64,000 bases of DNA from DASRDU01 sp035652435 (GCA_035652435.1 DASRDU010000071.1:1-64000), one strand, 5' to 3'; positions 43,392 to 53,063 are shown, numbered from the stretch's first letter. The notes: generated by a model from the sequence alone, not told the origin. Made by a program: numbers and translations.

Positions 43392-44576
43392 CTACTTCGA
43401 GCCTGATGCCGGCCACACAGTTCCCTGATCCTGCTTCGTCACGGGCGCGAGGCCTTTATAGACGAACTTCTGCAATCGCCTCCCCTCGTAGGTCTCGGTC
43501 GTGTAGATGTTGCCTTTCGAATCGGTGGCGATGCTGTGGACCGCGTAGAACTGACCGGGCTGCCGCCCGCCATCGCCGAAGCTCGTCAGGATCTCAAGCG
43601 TCTCGCGAAGAATGATGTAGACCTTGTCGTTCCGTCCGTCGGCGAGGTAGATGTATTTCTGCTGCGGATCTTTCGAGAAGGCGATGTCCCACACCGAGCC
43701 TTCGGACAGAGACCTTTTCGCGATGAACTGTTCCTTGACGAATTTGCCATCCGGCTGGAAGACCTGAATCCGGTCGTTCGTGCGGTCGCAGACGTACAGG
43801 AGCCTGTCATTCGACAGCTCGGCGCAATGCACCGGAGTGCGGAACTGCTGAGCGGGCGGCGCATCCGGGTTGTAGCGACCGAGGTTGGTGTCATCGGGTT
43901 TGTTGCCGTAGGCGCCCCAGTAGCGTTTGAATTTGCCGGTATCCGCGTCAAGCACGGCCACGCGTTTGTTGAGGTATCCGTCGGCGATATAGGCTTCATT
44001 GGCCTTTGGGTCAACAAAGATTTTGGCCACTTTCCCGAAGTTCTCCGTGTCGTTGCTGCCGCCGTTTTTGCCCAGGTGGCCGAACTGCGCGAGGAAGCGG
44101 CCGTCCTGAGTGAACTTCAGAATGTGGGCGTCGTTCGCGCCGTTGCCGCCGATCCAGACGTTGCCTTTGTAATCAATGGTGATGCCGTGGTTCGACTCCG
44201 GCCATTCGTAGCCCTGTCCGGGGCCGCCCCAGCGCCCGATCAGGTTGCCGGCCTGATCGAACTGGAGTACGGGTGGGGCCTTCGCGCAGCAGTCGCCGGT
44301 CTTCTGATCCGCCGCCGCCTCGTTCGGAGAGAGCGTGTCCTGCCGGTGGACGATCCAGACGTGATCCTGCGCGTCAACCGCCACGCCGATGGTCATCCCG
44401 ATGTACCAGTGGTTCGGGAGCGGCTTCGGCCAGAGCGGATCAACCTCGAACCTGGGCGCCATGACCGCACCTTTTCCCTGAACGGTCGTCATCCGCTCCA
44501 GCATGCCCTGACCAACGAAGAGCGCGACAAGGAGTGCGAGAGAGATCGTGCCGATATAGACATGGTTTCTTTTCAT
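43392..44576 (-). CDS. Exported NHL-repeat propeller protein, paralog A
   Basis: A 394-residue propeller with an N-terminal signal anchor (IGTISLALLVALFVGQGML). NHL-type repeats end in blade motifs such as GNVWIGG, EAYIADGYLNKRVAVLDADTG and LYVCDRTNDRIQVFQPDGKF. The opening FEVDPLWPKPLPNHW is shared with its neighbour at 44680-45933. Relatives are annotated as NHL proteins or peptidyl-hydroxyglycine lyase-like, but catalytic residues were not verified. The upstream paralog is separated by a hairpin repeat in the same operon. Confidence 0.85.
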   Translation of the reverse strand: MKRNHVYIGTISLALLVALFVGQGMLERMTTVQGKGAVMAPRFEVDPLWPKPLPNHWYIGMTIGVAVDAQDHVWIVHRQDTLSPNEAAADQKTGDCCAKAPPVLQFDQAGNLIGRWGGPGQGYEWPESNHGITIDYKGNVWIGGNGANDAHILKFTQDGRFLAQFGHLGKNGGSNDTENFGKVAKIFVDPKANEAYIADGYLNKRVAVLDADTGKFKRYWGAYGNKPDDTNLGRYNPDAPPAQQFRTPVHCAELSNDRLLYVCDRTNDRIQVFQPDGKFVKEQFIAKRSLSEGSVWDIAFSKDPQQKYIYLADGRNDKVYIILRETLEILTSFGDGGRQPGQFYAVHSIATDSKGNIYTTETYEGRRLQKFVYKGLAPVTKQDQGTVWPASGSK

Positions 44577-44614
44577 AACTCATCGCCCCAACCCGGGACG
44601 CCGTGCAACCACGA

Positions 44615-44699
44615 GTCAGTACCGCGAGCGGTAGCGAGCGTGACTCCCGGACTCGGGCCATCTATCGGAGCCACGCTCGCTACCGCTCGCGGTACTGAC
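44615..44699. repeat. 28-bp perfect hairpin, CAGTACCGCGAGCGGTAG family, copy 2
   Basis: Perfect arms at 44615-44642 and 44672-44699 (GTCAGTACCGCGAGCGGTAG and onward) with a 29-nt loop. The core is identical to the element at 33819-33906. As there, the right arm provides the last residues and the TAG stop of the upstream minus-strand gene. Confidence 0.9.
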
Positions 44700-45933
44700 C
44701 CGAGGGCCGTCCGGGGCCTTTGTAAATGAACTTCTGGACGCGTTTACCTTCATAGGTCTCGCCGGTGTAGACGTTGCCCTTTGAATCCACGGCGATGCTG
44801 CCGACACCGTAGAACTGACCCGGCAGGCGTCCGCCGTCGCCGAAGCTCGACACGACATCGAGAGTATCGCGCCGCAGGACGAACACCTTTTTGTCATGAC
44901 CGTCGGCGACGTACAGGAATCGCTGCTGCGGGTCGTGCGAAAACGCGATGTCCCACACCGAGCCGTCGCCGAGCGTGGTTTTCGAGACGAAGGCTTCCTT
45001 CACGAATTTGCCGTCCTTCTGAAACACCTGAATGCGGTCGCTCTGGCGGTCGCAGACATAGACCATTCCGTCCTTCGCGACCGAGACGCAGCTCACTGTG
45101 CGAAACTGTTTTGCCGGGGGGGCGTTCGGATCGTACGGGCCGGGACTCTTGTCAGCGGGCTTTTCACCGTAAGCCCCCCAGTGCCGCTTCCAGGCGCCGG
45201 TGTCGGCGTCAAACACGACGACGCGGCGATTGCCGAACCCGTCGGCGACGTAGACCTCATTGGCCGCCGGATCAACTCTGACGCTGGCCGGACGGTTGAG
45301 CCCCACCCGGCTGTCATTGCCCTCGGTCTTACCCGCGTGTCCGATCTGTAAGAGGAACTGGCCCGTGCGTGTGAATTTGAGGACGTGCGCGTCCTCGGGC
45401 TGCGGGGCTGCCGGGGCCGCGCTTCTCGCGCCTGCGGCTGATGCTCCAGCACCCTGCGCCCGACCGGCGGCAGGCTCGGGCGGGCCGGCGGCTGCGATCC
45501 AGACATTCCCTTTGTGATCAATGGTGATTCCGCCGGTGGATTGCGGCCAGTCGTAGCCCTCCCCGGGGCCGCCCCAGTGGCTGATCAGATTGCCCGCCTG
45601 ATCGAATTCGAGGACCTGCGGGGCCGGGACGCAACAACCGGTGGGCGGGCTGAGGATCGCGCCCTTCTCATTATTGCCGAGCGAATCGGCGCCGCGATGC
45701 GTGATCCAGATGTGATCATGGCCGTCAACGGCCACGCCGGTCACCGAGCCAAGGACCCAGTGGTTCGGCAGCGGCTTTGGCCACAGCGGATCAACCTGGA
45801 AGACGGGAGCCTGGACTCCACCTGTCCTTCGGGCGGCCGTCATCCTCTCAGACGCAATCGGACCGAGCGCGAACAGAAGTGCGATAAAGGCCGCACCGAG
45901 ATAAAGATTACGCAACGGCTTCGTATTGCGCAT
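44680..45933 (-). CDS. Exported NHL-repeat propeller protein, paralog B
   Basis: A 417-residue propeller closely related to its downstream neighbour (shared VDPLWPKPLPNHW, LLYVCDRTNDR-type blades, FGDGGRLPGQFYGVGSIA). The ATG at 45933 with GGGGAG upstream is chosen; the frame is open 61 codons further, but that part is unlike the family. A signal anchor (LYLGAAFIALLFALGPIA) is present. An Ala/Pro/Gly-rich insertion at about 160-185 is missing from paralog A. The C-terminal QYRER and the TAG stop come from the hairpin arm at 44672-44699. Confidence 0.85.
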   Translation of the reverse strand: MRNTKPLRNLYLGAAFIALLFALGPIASERMTAARRTGGVQAPVFQVDPLWPKPLPNHWVLGSVTGVAVDGHDHIWITHRGADSLGNNEKGAILSPPTGCCVPAPQVLEFDQAGNLISHWGGPGEGYDWPQSTGGITIDHKGNVWIAAAGPPEPAAGRAQGAGASAAGARSAAPAAPQPEDAHVLKFTRTGQFLLQIGHAGKTEGNDSRVGLNRPASVRVDPAANEVYVADGFGNRRVVVFDADTGAWKRHWGAYGEKPADKSPGPYDPNAPPAKQFRTVSCVSVAKDGMVYVCDRQSDRIQVFQKDGKFVKEAFVSKTTLGDGSVWDIAFSHDPQQRFLYVADGHDKKVFVLRRDTLDVVSSFGDGGRLPGQFYGVGSIAVDSKGNVYTGETYEGKRVQKFIYKGPGRPSGQYRER

Positions 45934-46313
45934 CTCTCCCCCCTTATTCAAATGCAATCTGCGTTGTTGCAGGCCCCCGGAGTTCGTGTTACACAAGACC
46001 TGATTTTGAATGGTATAACTCAGAATTAATTTCGGATGGCCGGAGTATACACGATCCGTTTCAAATACACGATTCGTTCCCAACCCGGCGCAGGTTTTTT
46101 CTCCTGACCAGTTCAATCGTCACTGCTGCGGCCTTTCGCTTGTCAGTCGCCGCGCGATCCAATTACCATACACCGGCAGAGGCAGGCGATCCCATCTCAT
46201 CGTGATGAACTATTCCGGCCGTGCGCGCTGATGGGAGACCCTCTCTCGACACCGTTTCGGGCAATTCCAGAATTCAGATTTCCAGACTCAGTTATAACGC
46301 GGGAGCTTTTGAG
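45934..46313. other. Divergent promoter region with a tandem direct repeat
   Basis: A gene-free stretch of 380 bp between divergent genes. At 46047-46080 the sequence ATACACGATCCGTTTC is followed 18 bp later by ATACACGATTCGTTCC, a tandem near-identical pair that may be a regulator binding site for one or both directions. GGTATAACT at 46012 could be part of a -10 element. Nothing else stands out. Confidence 0.45.
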
Positions 46314-47717
46314 ATGAGCAGCGACCGCAGAAGCATCACACCGCGCGTCATCGCCGCATTGATGGTGGCGCTCACCTTCGTGCTGCCGTCGGGCGCCTCC
46401 GCTCACGACATCCCGAATGACGTGACGGTTCAGGTGTTTGTCAAACCGGCGGGCGGGCGACTGCAACTGCTCGTTCGCGTGCCGCTGCGCGCCTGTCGCG
46501 ACGTGGATTTCCCGAAACGCGGGCCGGGTTACCTGGATCTGGCGCGGGCCGACGCCTCGCTCCGTGACGCGGCGACACTGTGGCTCTCTGACGCGATAGA
46601 ACTTTACGAAGGCGCGGCCCGCCTGCCGAACCCGCAGGTCGTCGAGGCGCGCGTCTCGCTGGAATCCGACAGGTCGTTCGCCTCTTATGAAGAGGCGCTG
46701 GCGCATGTCACGGGCGTGCGGCTCCCCGTTGAGACGGAACTCTACTGGAACCAGGGGCTGCTCGACGTCCTGTTCGAGTACCCGATTCACTCGGACCAAT
46801 CACGCTTTTCAATTCACCCGGGGCTCGCGCGGCTCGGGATGCGAGTGGTCACGGTGCTGCGATTCCTGCCGCCTGGTGGCGCGGTTCGTGCCTTCGAGTT
46901 CACGGGCGATCCGGGACTCGTCAGGCTCGACCCGCGGTGGCACCAGGCCGCATTGCGATTCGTTGAATCCGGGTTCTTCCACATTCTCGAAGGGACTGAC
47001 CATCTGCTGTTTCTCTTCTGCCTCGGCATCCCCTTCCGGCGCTTCCGCCCGCTCATCGTGGTCATCACCGCGTTCACCGTCGCGCACTCAGTGACGCTCA
47101 TCGCGTCGGCTTATGACCTTGGGCCAGACGCGTTATGGTTCCCGCCGCTCATCGAAACGCTGATCGCAATCTCGATTGTCTACATGGCGCTTGAGAACAT
47201 CGTCGGGGGCGACGCCCGGCGCCGGTGGATGATCGCTTTCGGGTTCGGTCTGGTTCACGGGTTCGGCTTCTCGTTCGCGCTGCGCGAGACGCTGCAATTC
47301 GCCGGCTCTCACCTGCTTGCGTCGCTGCTCTCGTTCAACGTCGGCGTCGAGCTGGGGCAGCTGCTCGTCCTCGCGCTGCTCATCCCCGCGCTGAAGGTGT
47401 TGTTCAGGTATGTGGTCGCCGAACGGATCGGGACGATCATTCTGTCGGCGATGGTTGCGCATACGGGCTGGCACTGGATGACCGAGCGTGCGGAACGGTT
47501 GAGGCAGTTCCGGTGGCCGGCGCTTGATGCCGCAATGCTGGTTGCCGGGATGCGCTGGCTGATGCTGATCCTGATTCTTGCTGGTCTGGTCTGGTCCGCG
47601 TCCGGGATGCTCCGTCAGCGGGCTGAGCGCAGCCTGAGGGCAAAGCCTGTTGGTGGTGATGAAGCAAATACGAAGCTGTCTTTCCTGACTCTGAAGTACC
47701 TGAGGAGACGACCATGA
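46314..47717 (+). CDS. HupE/UreJ family membrane protein
   Basis: A 467-residue protein with a signal peptide (ALMVALTFVLPSGASAHD), a periplasmic beta-rich domain of about 200 residues, and a C-terminal membrane domain of about seven helices with His-rich signatures: FFHILEGTDHLLFL, VAHSVTLI, LVHGFGFS and AHTGWHW. This is the HupE/UreJ_2 arrangement; single-domain relatives are nickel or cobalt permeases, so metal transport is the best guess. The ATG at 46314 has GGGAG upstream. The last four bases overlap the next gene (ATGA), so it is translationally coupled to an NHL propeller. Confidence 0.85.
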   Translation: MSSDRRSITPRVIAALMVALTFVLPSGASAHDIPNDVTVQVFVKPAGGRLQLLVRVPLRACRDVDFPKRGPGYLDLARADASLRDAATLWLSDAIELYEGAARLPNPQVVEARVSLESDRSFASYEEALAHVTGVRLPVETELYWNQGLLDVLFEYPIHSDQSRFSIHPGLARLGMRVVTVLRFLPPGGAVRAFEFTGDPGLVRLDPRWHQAALRFVESGFFHILEGTDHLLFLFCLGIPFRRFRPLIVVITAFTVAHSVTLIASAYDLGPDALWFPPLIETLIAISIVYMALENIVGGDARRRWMIAFGFGLVHGFGFSFALRETLQFAGSHLLASLLSFNVGVELGQLLVLALLIPALKVLFRYVVAERIGTIILSAMVAHTGWHWMTERAERLRQFRWPALDAAMLVAGMRWLMLILILAGLVWSASGMLRQRAERSLRAKPVGGDEANTKLSFLTLKYLRRRP

Positions 47718-48805
47718 AACTCTGTCCGCTTGTTGCATTGATCTGCTTTTGTACTCTCGCATTCGGTCAGGAGCCCGTCACACCGGCGCCGGAAATCCCA
47801 TACGAATCGGTACCCAACTTTCTCAAGCTCCCGCCGGACCTGCATTTGGGCGAGGTCGTAGGCGTCGCGATCAACTCGAAGAAACACGTCTTCGTCTTCT
47901 CCCGCGGCAACACGACGGGCCCCGCTTACGGGGCGAGTGCCGCCCAACTGCTCGAATTCGGCCCCGACGGCAGGTTCGTCCGCGAGATCGGCAAAAACCT
48001 TTACGCGTGGTCGTATGCGCACGCGGTGCGCGTAGACAGGGACGACAACATCTGGGCCGTGGACAAAGGGTCGGACATGATCATCAGGTTCAACCCTGAA
48101 GGCCGGGTGACGATGGTCTTCGGCCGCAAGAAGGAAGCCTCGGATGAAGCGGGGCCGTGGACGCGCGTCACCCCTCCGCGCCCGCCCGTGGACGGGCAGT
48201 TCCGGCAGCCGACCGACGTCACCTGGGACACGCAGGGCAACATCTTCATCAGCGACGGGTACATCAATTCGCGCGTGGCCAAATACGATAAGAATGGCGA
48301 CTGGGTGAAGTCGTGGGGCGAGCCCGGCCGCACCAGACCCGGCGAGTTCAGCACGCCGCACAGCATTGCCGCTGATGCCAAAGGGAACATCTACGTGGCG
48401 GATCGCGGCAATCGCCGCATTCAGGTCTTCGATCCCGACGGCACTTTCCTGCGCGAGATCAGGATCAACGTTCCCGTCCCGCCGGACGCGCACCCGTGGA
48501 TGGGCAACCAGCCGAGCGCTGAGACGGCGGCGTCGCAGAACGGCGCGCCGTGGGCGATCTGCATCACGCCCGGGCCGACTCAGTATCTCTACAGCGCCGA
48601 TGCGTATCCGGGTCGCGTCTACAAGCTGACGCTTGAGGGCAGGGTGGTGGGAGTGCTTGGCCGGTCAGGCCGGCAGCCGAAGCAGTTCGGCTGGATTCAC
48701 GAGATCGCATGCCCGTCGGAAAACGAACTCTACGTCGCCGAGATTTTGAACTGGCGCCTGCAGAAGCTGATTCTGCACCCGGCGAATGAGCGCGCCGGGC
48801 AATAA
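47714..48805 (+). CDS. Exported NHL-repeat propeller protein, paralog C
   Basis: A 363-residue propeller with a signal peptide (LVALICFCTLAFG). It starts inside the HupE stop codon. Blades include GEVVGVAINSKKHVFVFSRG, GNIFISDGYINSRVAKYDKNG and GNIYVADRGNRRIQVFDPDG. It belongs to the same superfamily as the two minus-strand paralogs but is more distant, lacking the WPKPLPNHW opening. Coupling to HupE suggests a shared periplasmic role, perhaps metal-related. Confidence 0.85.
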   Translation: MKLCPLVALICFCTLAFGQEPVTPAPEIPYESVPNFLKLPPDLHLGEVVGVAINSKKHVFVFSRGNTTGPAYGASAAQLLEFGPDGRFVREIGKNLYAWSYAHAVRVDRDDNIWAVDKGSDMIIRFNPEGRVTMVFGRKKEASDEAGPWTRVTPPRPPVDGQFRQPTDVTWDTQGNIFISDGYINSRVAKYDKNGDWVKSWGEPGRTRPGEFSTPHSIAADAKGNIYVADRGNRRIQVFDPDGTFLREIRINVPVPPDAHPWMGNQPSAETAASQNGAPWAICITPGPTQYLYSADAYPGRVYKLTLEGRVVGVLGRSGRQPKQFGWIHEIACPSENELYVAEILNWRLQKLILHPANERAGQ

Positions 48806-48837
48806 CCTGAAATTGTTCTTTCAATAGAGGTGCCCCG

Positions 48838-49902
48838 ATGTCGCATTCAGATCGAGTGAGTTTCACGCTTGTGACAGCCATCATCGCGGTGATTGCACTG
48901 TCCGGGTGGCAGGCATTCACCCAGAGCAGCATTCAACCCGTCAATGACCTGCCCAACCCATATACGACGGTCGAGAACTGGGCGAAGATGCCTGAGGGGA
49001 GGAAGTGGGGTGCGACGAGCGCGGTCGAGATTGCCCCGGACGGCAGGTCCATCTGGGTCGCCGAGAGATGCGGCGCCAACACGTGCGTCGGTTCAAACCT
49101 CCCGAGCATTCTGAAATTCGATGCGTCGGGCAAACTCGTCAGGAGCTTTGGCGAGGGGATGTTCATCTTCCCGCATGGGTTCTATGTGGACAGGCAGGGA
49201 AACGTCTGGGTGACCGACGGAATCCCGCCCGGCGCTGCTGCGCAGGTGCCGGCCGGGAAGGGCCACATCGTCGTCAAGTTCAGCCATGACGGAAAGGTCC
49301 TGCTGACGCTCGGCAGGGCGGGAGTCAACGGCGATGGGCCGGACACCTTCAATCAGCCTTCTGATGTCGTGGTCGCTCCGAATGGCGACATCTTCGTCGC
49401 CGACGGGCACGGCGGGAATTCGAATGCGCGGATCGTGAAGTTCTCGGGCGACGGGAAATTCGTCAAGGCGTGGGGGAAGAAAGGGACAGCCCCCGGCGAA
49501 TTCGACACGCCCCACACGCTTGCCCTGGATTCAAAGGGCCGGCTCTTCGTCGGCGACCGGAATAACAACCGCATCCAGATCTTCGATCAGGACGGCGGGT
49601 TCCTCGCGGAGTGGAAGCAGTTCAGCCGGCCGAGCGGGATTTTCATCACCAGGGACGACGTCATTTATGTGACCGACTCGGAGTCGAACGCGCGGCGGAA
49701 TCCGGGCTGGAAGCGCGGCATCCGGATCGGGAGCGCGAGAGATGGCAAGGTCACATCCTTTATTCCGGACCCGGAGCCGAACCCTGACTCGGGGCCGGGC
49801 GCCGGGACGAGCGGGGCGGAAGGCGTGGCGGTGGACGCCCAAGGGAACGTCTACGGGGCGGAGGTCGGCCCGCGGGCGCTCAGGAAATACGTCAGGAAAT
49901 AA
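48838..49902 (+). CDS. Exported NHL-repeat propeller protein, paralog D
   Basis: A 354-residue propeller with a signal anchor (LVTAIIAVIALSGWQAF). Blades include GNVWVTDGIPPG, GDIFVADGHGGNSNARIVKFSGDG and GRLFVGDRNNNRIQIFDQDGG, ending EGVAVDAQGNVYGAEVGPRALRKYV. It lies 32 bp after paralog C and is the last gene of the operon. A conserved CGANTC near residue 80 could form a disulfide. Confidence 0.85.
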   Translation: MSHSDRVSFTLVTAIIAVIALSGWQAFTQSSIQPVNDLPNPYTTVENWAKMPEGRKWGATSAVEIAPDGRSIWVAERCGANTCVGSNLPSILKFDASGKLVRSFGEGMFIFPHGFYVDRQGNVWVTDGIPPGAAAQVPAGKGHIVVKFSHDGKVLLTLGRAGVNGDGPDTFNQPSDVVVAPNGDIFVADGHGGNSNARIVKFSGDGKFVKAWGKKGTAPGEFDTPHTLALDSKGRLFVGDRNNNRIQIFDQDGGFLAEWKQFSRPSGIFITRDDVIYVTDSESNARRNPGWKRGIRIGSARDGKVTSFIPDPEPNPDSGPGAGTSGAEGVAVDAQGNVYGAEVGPRALRKYVRK

Positions 49903-49985
49903 AATGCAGAAGCTGACACCAAAGATGGATCGCCTGAACGGGCGGGTGAAAATTACCAGGGGTTTGCCAGACGCATCCTGGCCGT

Positions 49986-51425
49986 TCATTCGAGCGAAGA
50001 GCTGAAATCGGCAATGTGGTTGTCCGGCGTCAGAAAAAACGTGTAGTAGCGCGTCTCCGAACCGGAGATCATTTTGAAGTGGCAGACGCGGCTGACCGGC
50101 GCGCCGTAGCGTCTGGTTTCTCCGCGCGGCTCTTCACAGGTCAGGTAACTGAAGGAACCGGGTTCCCTGAGCCGGACGCCCAGCAGGTTTTTCGCGTTCG
50201 GCGTGGGCGCCGCGCGCAGGCCCGGCGTCATCAGGGACGACTCTTCCCCCCTGGCGATGCTCGACAGAGAGCCTCTGATTTTCAGCGTCAACTGCGGGTC
50301 GGGGTCAGGCTGCTCCTTCAGTGAACTGAGCAGAAGTTCAGGCTGATAACGACCGGCCACGCCACGCGCCAGCCCCCAGGAGTTCACCGCGCCAGAGCCG
50401 CCGAGCGAGCCAAGGTTGGTCAGCACGATGACCGTTATTTTATCGTCGGGGAAACGCGCGTATTCAGTGCCGGTGATTCCGGTGTGCGAGATCATCCGAT
50501 GGCCGCGAACCTCCTTCACTTCCCAGGCGAACCCGTAAGGGAATGTGCTGTCGTCGTTGAGCCTGACGGGCGTCCACATCACGTCCAGGCTGGATTGCTT
50601 CACGACCTTGCCTGAGACGAGCGCGGCCTCCCACTTCACCAGATCCTTAACAGTCGAAAAGACGCCGTAGTGCGAAGGCAGTTCGAACTGCGTGTCACGC
50701 CTGATGTGAACGAGCGGGCCGCCGCTGATCAGGAAGGTGTAGCCGGCGGCCCGGTTCCGGACGAGTTCCCATTTATTCGGGACTGAAGTGGCCGTCATGC
50801 CGAGCGGCCTGAAAAATCTTTCCGTCAGGAATTCGCGGTACCTTTGTCCGCTCGCCTTTTCGATAATCATGCCGAGCAGGAAATAGCCGACGTCGCTGTA
50901 CTGCCACTTCTCGCCGGGCGCGAAACTGATCGGGTCTCTGGCGGCGGCATCGAAGGCCTGCGCCGTCGAGTAATTCAGCCGCACGCCGCCTTCCCACAGC
51001 GCGCGAAAGCCCGTTTCAAGACTCGCGAGACCCGCCGTATGAGTCAGCAGGTGCCTGATGGTGATCCCTTTCCAGCCGTCCGGTGTCCCTGAGAGGTGCT
51101 GACTGATGGGATCGTCCAGTTTGAGCCTGCCCTCCTCAACCAGGAGCATGATGGCGGTCGCGGTAAACTGTTTGGTCACGGAAGCCAGCTCGAAAACCGT
51201 ATCCGGAGTGACCGGCACATCAAGCTCAAGGCTGGCTAGGCCGTAACCTTGCAGCCTGATGACCTCGCCATTCCGCACCACGGCCAGAGCCAGTCCGGGA
51301 ATTCGCCGTTTCTGCATTTCAGCCCTGATGTAATCGTCAACCGCGTCTGCCCGAACCGGCACCGATGAGATGAGTAAGCAGAACAAGAGGAAAAGGCCGA
51401 ATTTCAATCCGAAGTTGTGATGCAT
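49986..51425 (-). CDS. Serine hydrolase, class C beta-lactamase-like
   Basis: Penicillin-binding-protein/beta-lactamase-fold hydrolase of 479 residues with a signal peptide (FGLFLLFCLLISSVPVRA). The active-site SxxK is Ser82-Val-Thr-Lys85, the second motif is Tyr176-Ser-Asp (YSN variant), and HTG in ISHTGITGTEYA is the KTG counterpart. The last 120 residues are an extra domain. Such proteins are usually esterases or D-aminopeptidases, not resistance enzymes. It converges with the NHL operon. Confidence 0.85.
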   Translation of the reverse strand: MHHNFGLKFGLFLLFCLLISSVPVRADAVDDYIRAEMQKRRIPGLALAVVRNGEVIRLQGYGLASLELDVPVTPDTVFELASVTKQFTATAIMLLVEEGRLKLDDPISQHLSGTPDGWKGITIRHLLTHTAGLASLETGFRALWEGGVRLNYSTAQAFDAAARDPISFAPGEKWQYSDVGYFLLGMIIEKASGQRYREFLTERFFRPLGMTATSVPNKWELVRNRAAGYTFLISGGPLVHIRRDTQFELPSHYGVFSTVKDLVKWEAALVSGKVVKQSSLDVMWTPVRLNDDSTFPYGFAWEVKEVRGHRMISHTGITGTEYARFPDDKITVIVLTNLGSLGGSGAVNSWGLARGVAGRYQPELLLSSLKEQPDPDPQLTLKIRGSLSSIARGEESSLMTPGLRAAPTPNAKNLLGVRLREPGSFSYLTCEEPRGETRRYGAPVSRVCHFKMISGSETRYYTFFLTPDNHIADFSSSLE

Positions 51426-51565
51426 AGAAAATCCTTCCCGCGGTCACTGACCTGCCAGCGGCGAATGCGCAATGGCAGTCTCTGGCGATATGTCAGCTGG
51501 TGCCACACCCACTCCACCAGCCCGTACTGAAAATGCCCGAGCCACCCTGTACTCAGTTCCATGCC

Positions 51566-52969
51566 TCAGCCGGTCTCCTGGGGGCTGACTGCCAGCGTTT
51601 CCGCCGCCGGTGATGATGCGTCGAGCCGCATCGGTTGCCGCTGCCAGTAAGTGAGCGAGCGCCAGACCCATTCGGCCGGGCCGAATCTGAAATGGCGCAA
51701 CCAGACGGGACTGATAATGAGCTGGAAGATCCAGATCGCCAGAACCACGTAAAGCAGTTGATAACGTTCGAGCTTCCCGAACAGGCCGAAGCCGTAGCCG
51801 TTGAAGACGAGCGTACAGACGATGCCGTGAGTGAGGTAGTTGGTGAGCGCCATCTGGCCGACCGCCGCCAGCCGCGCGGTCAGCCAGCGCAAAACCCCGG
51901 CCTTCACAATCAGCATGAGCAGTCCGACGTGGCCGAGCGCAACGAGCAGCCGCCCCAGGTCGTAGGCGGTGTAGCTGAGCGTGGAGGTGACCGGCTCGAA
52001 GTGGCTCGCGATCAGGCGCCCGCCCACCCAGGCGTTGAGCGGCGCGCCGAGGCCGTAACCGCACAGCGCCAGAGCCGCGTACCAGCGCGGACTGCGCAGC
52101 GCGGCAAAGACGCCCAGCTTCATCAGCGCCATGCCGATCAGCATCATGCCGGCGATGTCATAGACGCCGAACCGGTAGAAGAAAATTGACTCGGATCGCA
52201 CGACTTCGTACTGGCGCCGCATAAACAGCTTCCAGTAGCTCTGGTGATCCGCGATCTCCTTTTTGATTTCCTCAGGGTCGGGCTTCGCTTTTTTCAGTTC
52301 CTCGGTCCAGGCGCGCTGGGCGTCGCGCTGCTCGTCGGTCAGGGGCCGGCCCGCGGCGGCCACGCGGTCGGCGGCGACGGCCTTGTCGCGCATGGCCTGA
52401 AGCCGCCTGGTTTCGCGGACCGACTTGAGCGGGATCACGGCGAGCAGCAGCAGGCCGGCGATCAGCAGGGCTTTGGGCGTGGCCTTGCGCAGCGGGTAAA
52501 GCATCAGGCCGACCACGCCGTAAAAGTAAAGAATGTCGCCGCCCCAGATAAAATAAGCGTGCAGCAGGCCGAAGACGACGAGCCAGAGCGTGCGCCGGTA
52601 GTAGATGTCGGCGACGCTCGCGCCCGCGCCGCGCTCCTCGGCGCGCGAGGTGAGGATGATCACTCCGGCGCCGAAGAGCATCGAAAAGAGCGCCCGCATC
52701 TTGCCTTCGAACAGCACCTGATTGACGAACCACGCCGCCAGGTTCGGCCCCTTGTCCCCGCCGGCGACCGTCGGATCGGAATAGGCGACGCCGGGCAGCC
52801 CGAAATCCACGATGTTCATCAGCAGGATGCCGAGCAGCGCCACGCCGCGCAGGACATCCACCGAGGAGATCCGTTCGCCGCTCTCAACTGGCGCGATCAG
52901 TGGCGCGGCACCTGTCTCGCGCGTGAGGATGTGATCTGGTGAGGTGGCGAGTACCGCTTCTGGTGACAT
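51566..52969 (-). CDS. DUF418 domain membrane protein
   Basis: A 467-residue inner-membrane protein with about ten helices. It opens with ISSVDVLRGVALLGILLMNIVDFGLPG, the characteristic first helix of DUF418/YeiB-like proteins, and ends with the DUF418 block LTARLAAVGQMALTNYLTHGI and PAEWVWRSLTYWQRQPM. A charged cytoplasmic loop (about 185-260) is rich in Lys and Glu. The ATG at 52969 (AGGA upstream) is chosen; the frame is open 39 codons further. Function unknown; relatives resemble membrane acyltransferases. Confidence 0.85.
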   Translation of the reverse strand: MSPEAVLATSPDHILTRETGAAPLIAPVESGERISSVDVLRGVALLGILLMNIVDFGLPGVAYSDPTVAGGDKGPNLAAWFVNQVLFEGKMRALFSMLFGAGVIILTSRAEERGAGASVADIYYRRTLWLVVFGLLHAYFIWGGDILYFYGVVGLMLYPLRKATPKALLIAGLLLLAVIPLKSVRETRRLQAMRDKAVAADRVAAAGRPLTDEQRDAQRAWTEELKKAKPDPEEIKKEIADHQSYWKLFMRRQYEVVRSESIFFYRFGVYDIAGMMLIGMALMKLGVFAALRSPRWYAALALCGYGLGAPLNAWVGGRLIASHFEPVTSTLSYTAYDLGRLLVALGHVGLLMLIVKAGVLRWLTARLAAVGQMALTNYLTHGIVCTLVFNGYGFGLFGKLERYQLLYVVLAIWIFQLIISPVWLRHFRFGPAEWVWRSLTYWQRQPMRLDASSPAAETLAVSPQETG

Positions 52970-53063
52970 GATTGAATCCTTTCGATCCTGACTCCCGACG
53001 GCACGCCGGCCACGTGCCGTAGTTCTTTCGCAGTGACGGAGATGTGTCGGTATCGCTCCCCGA

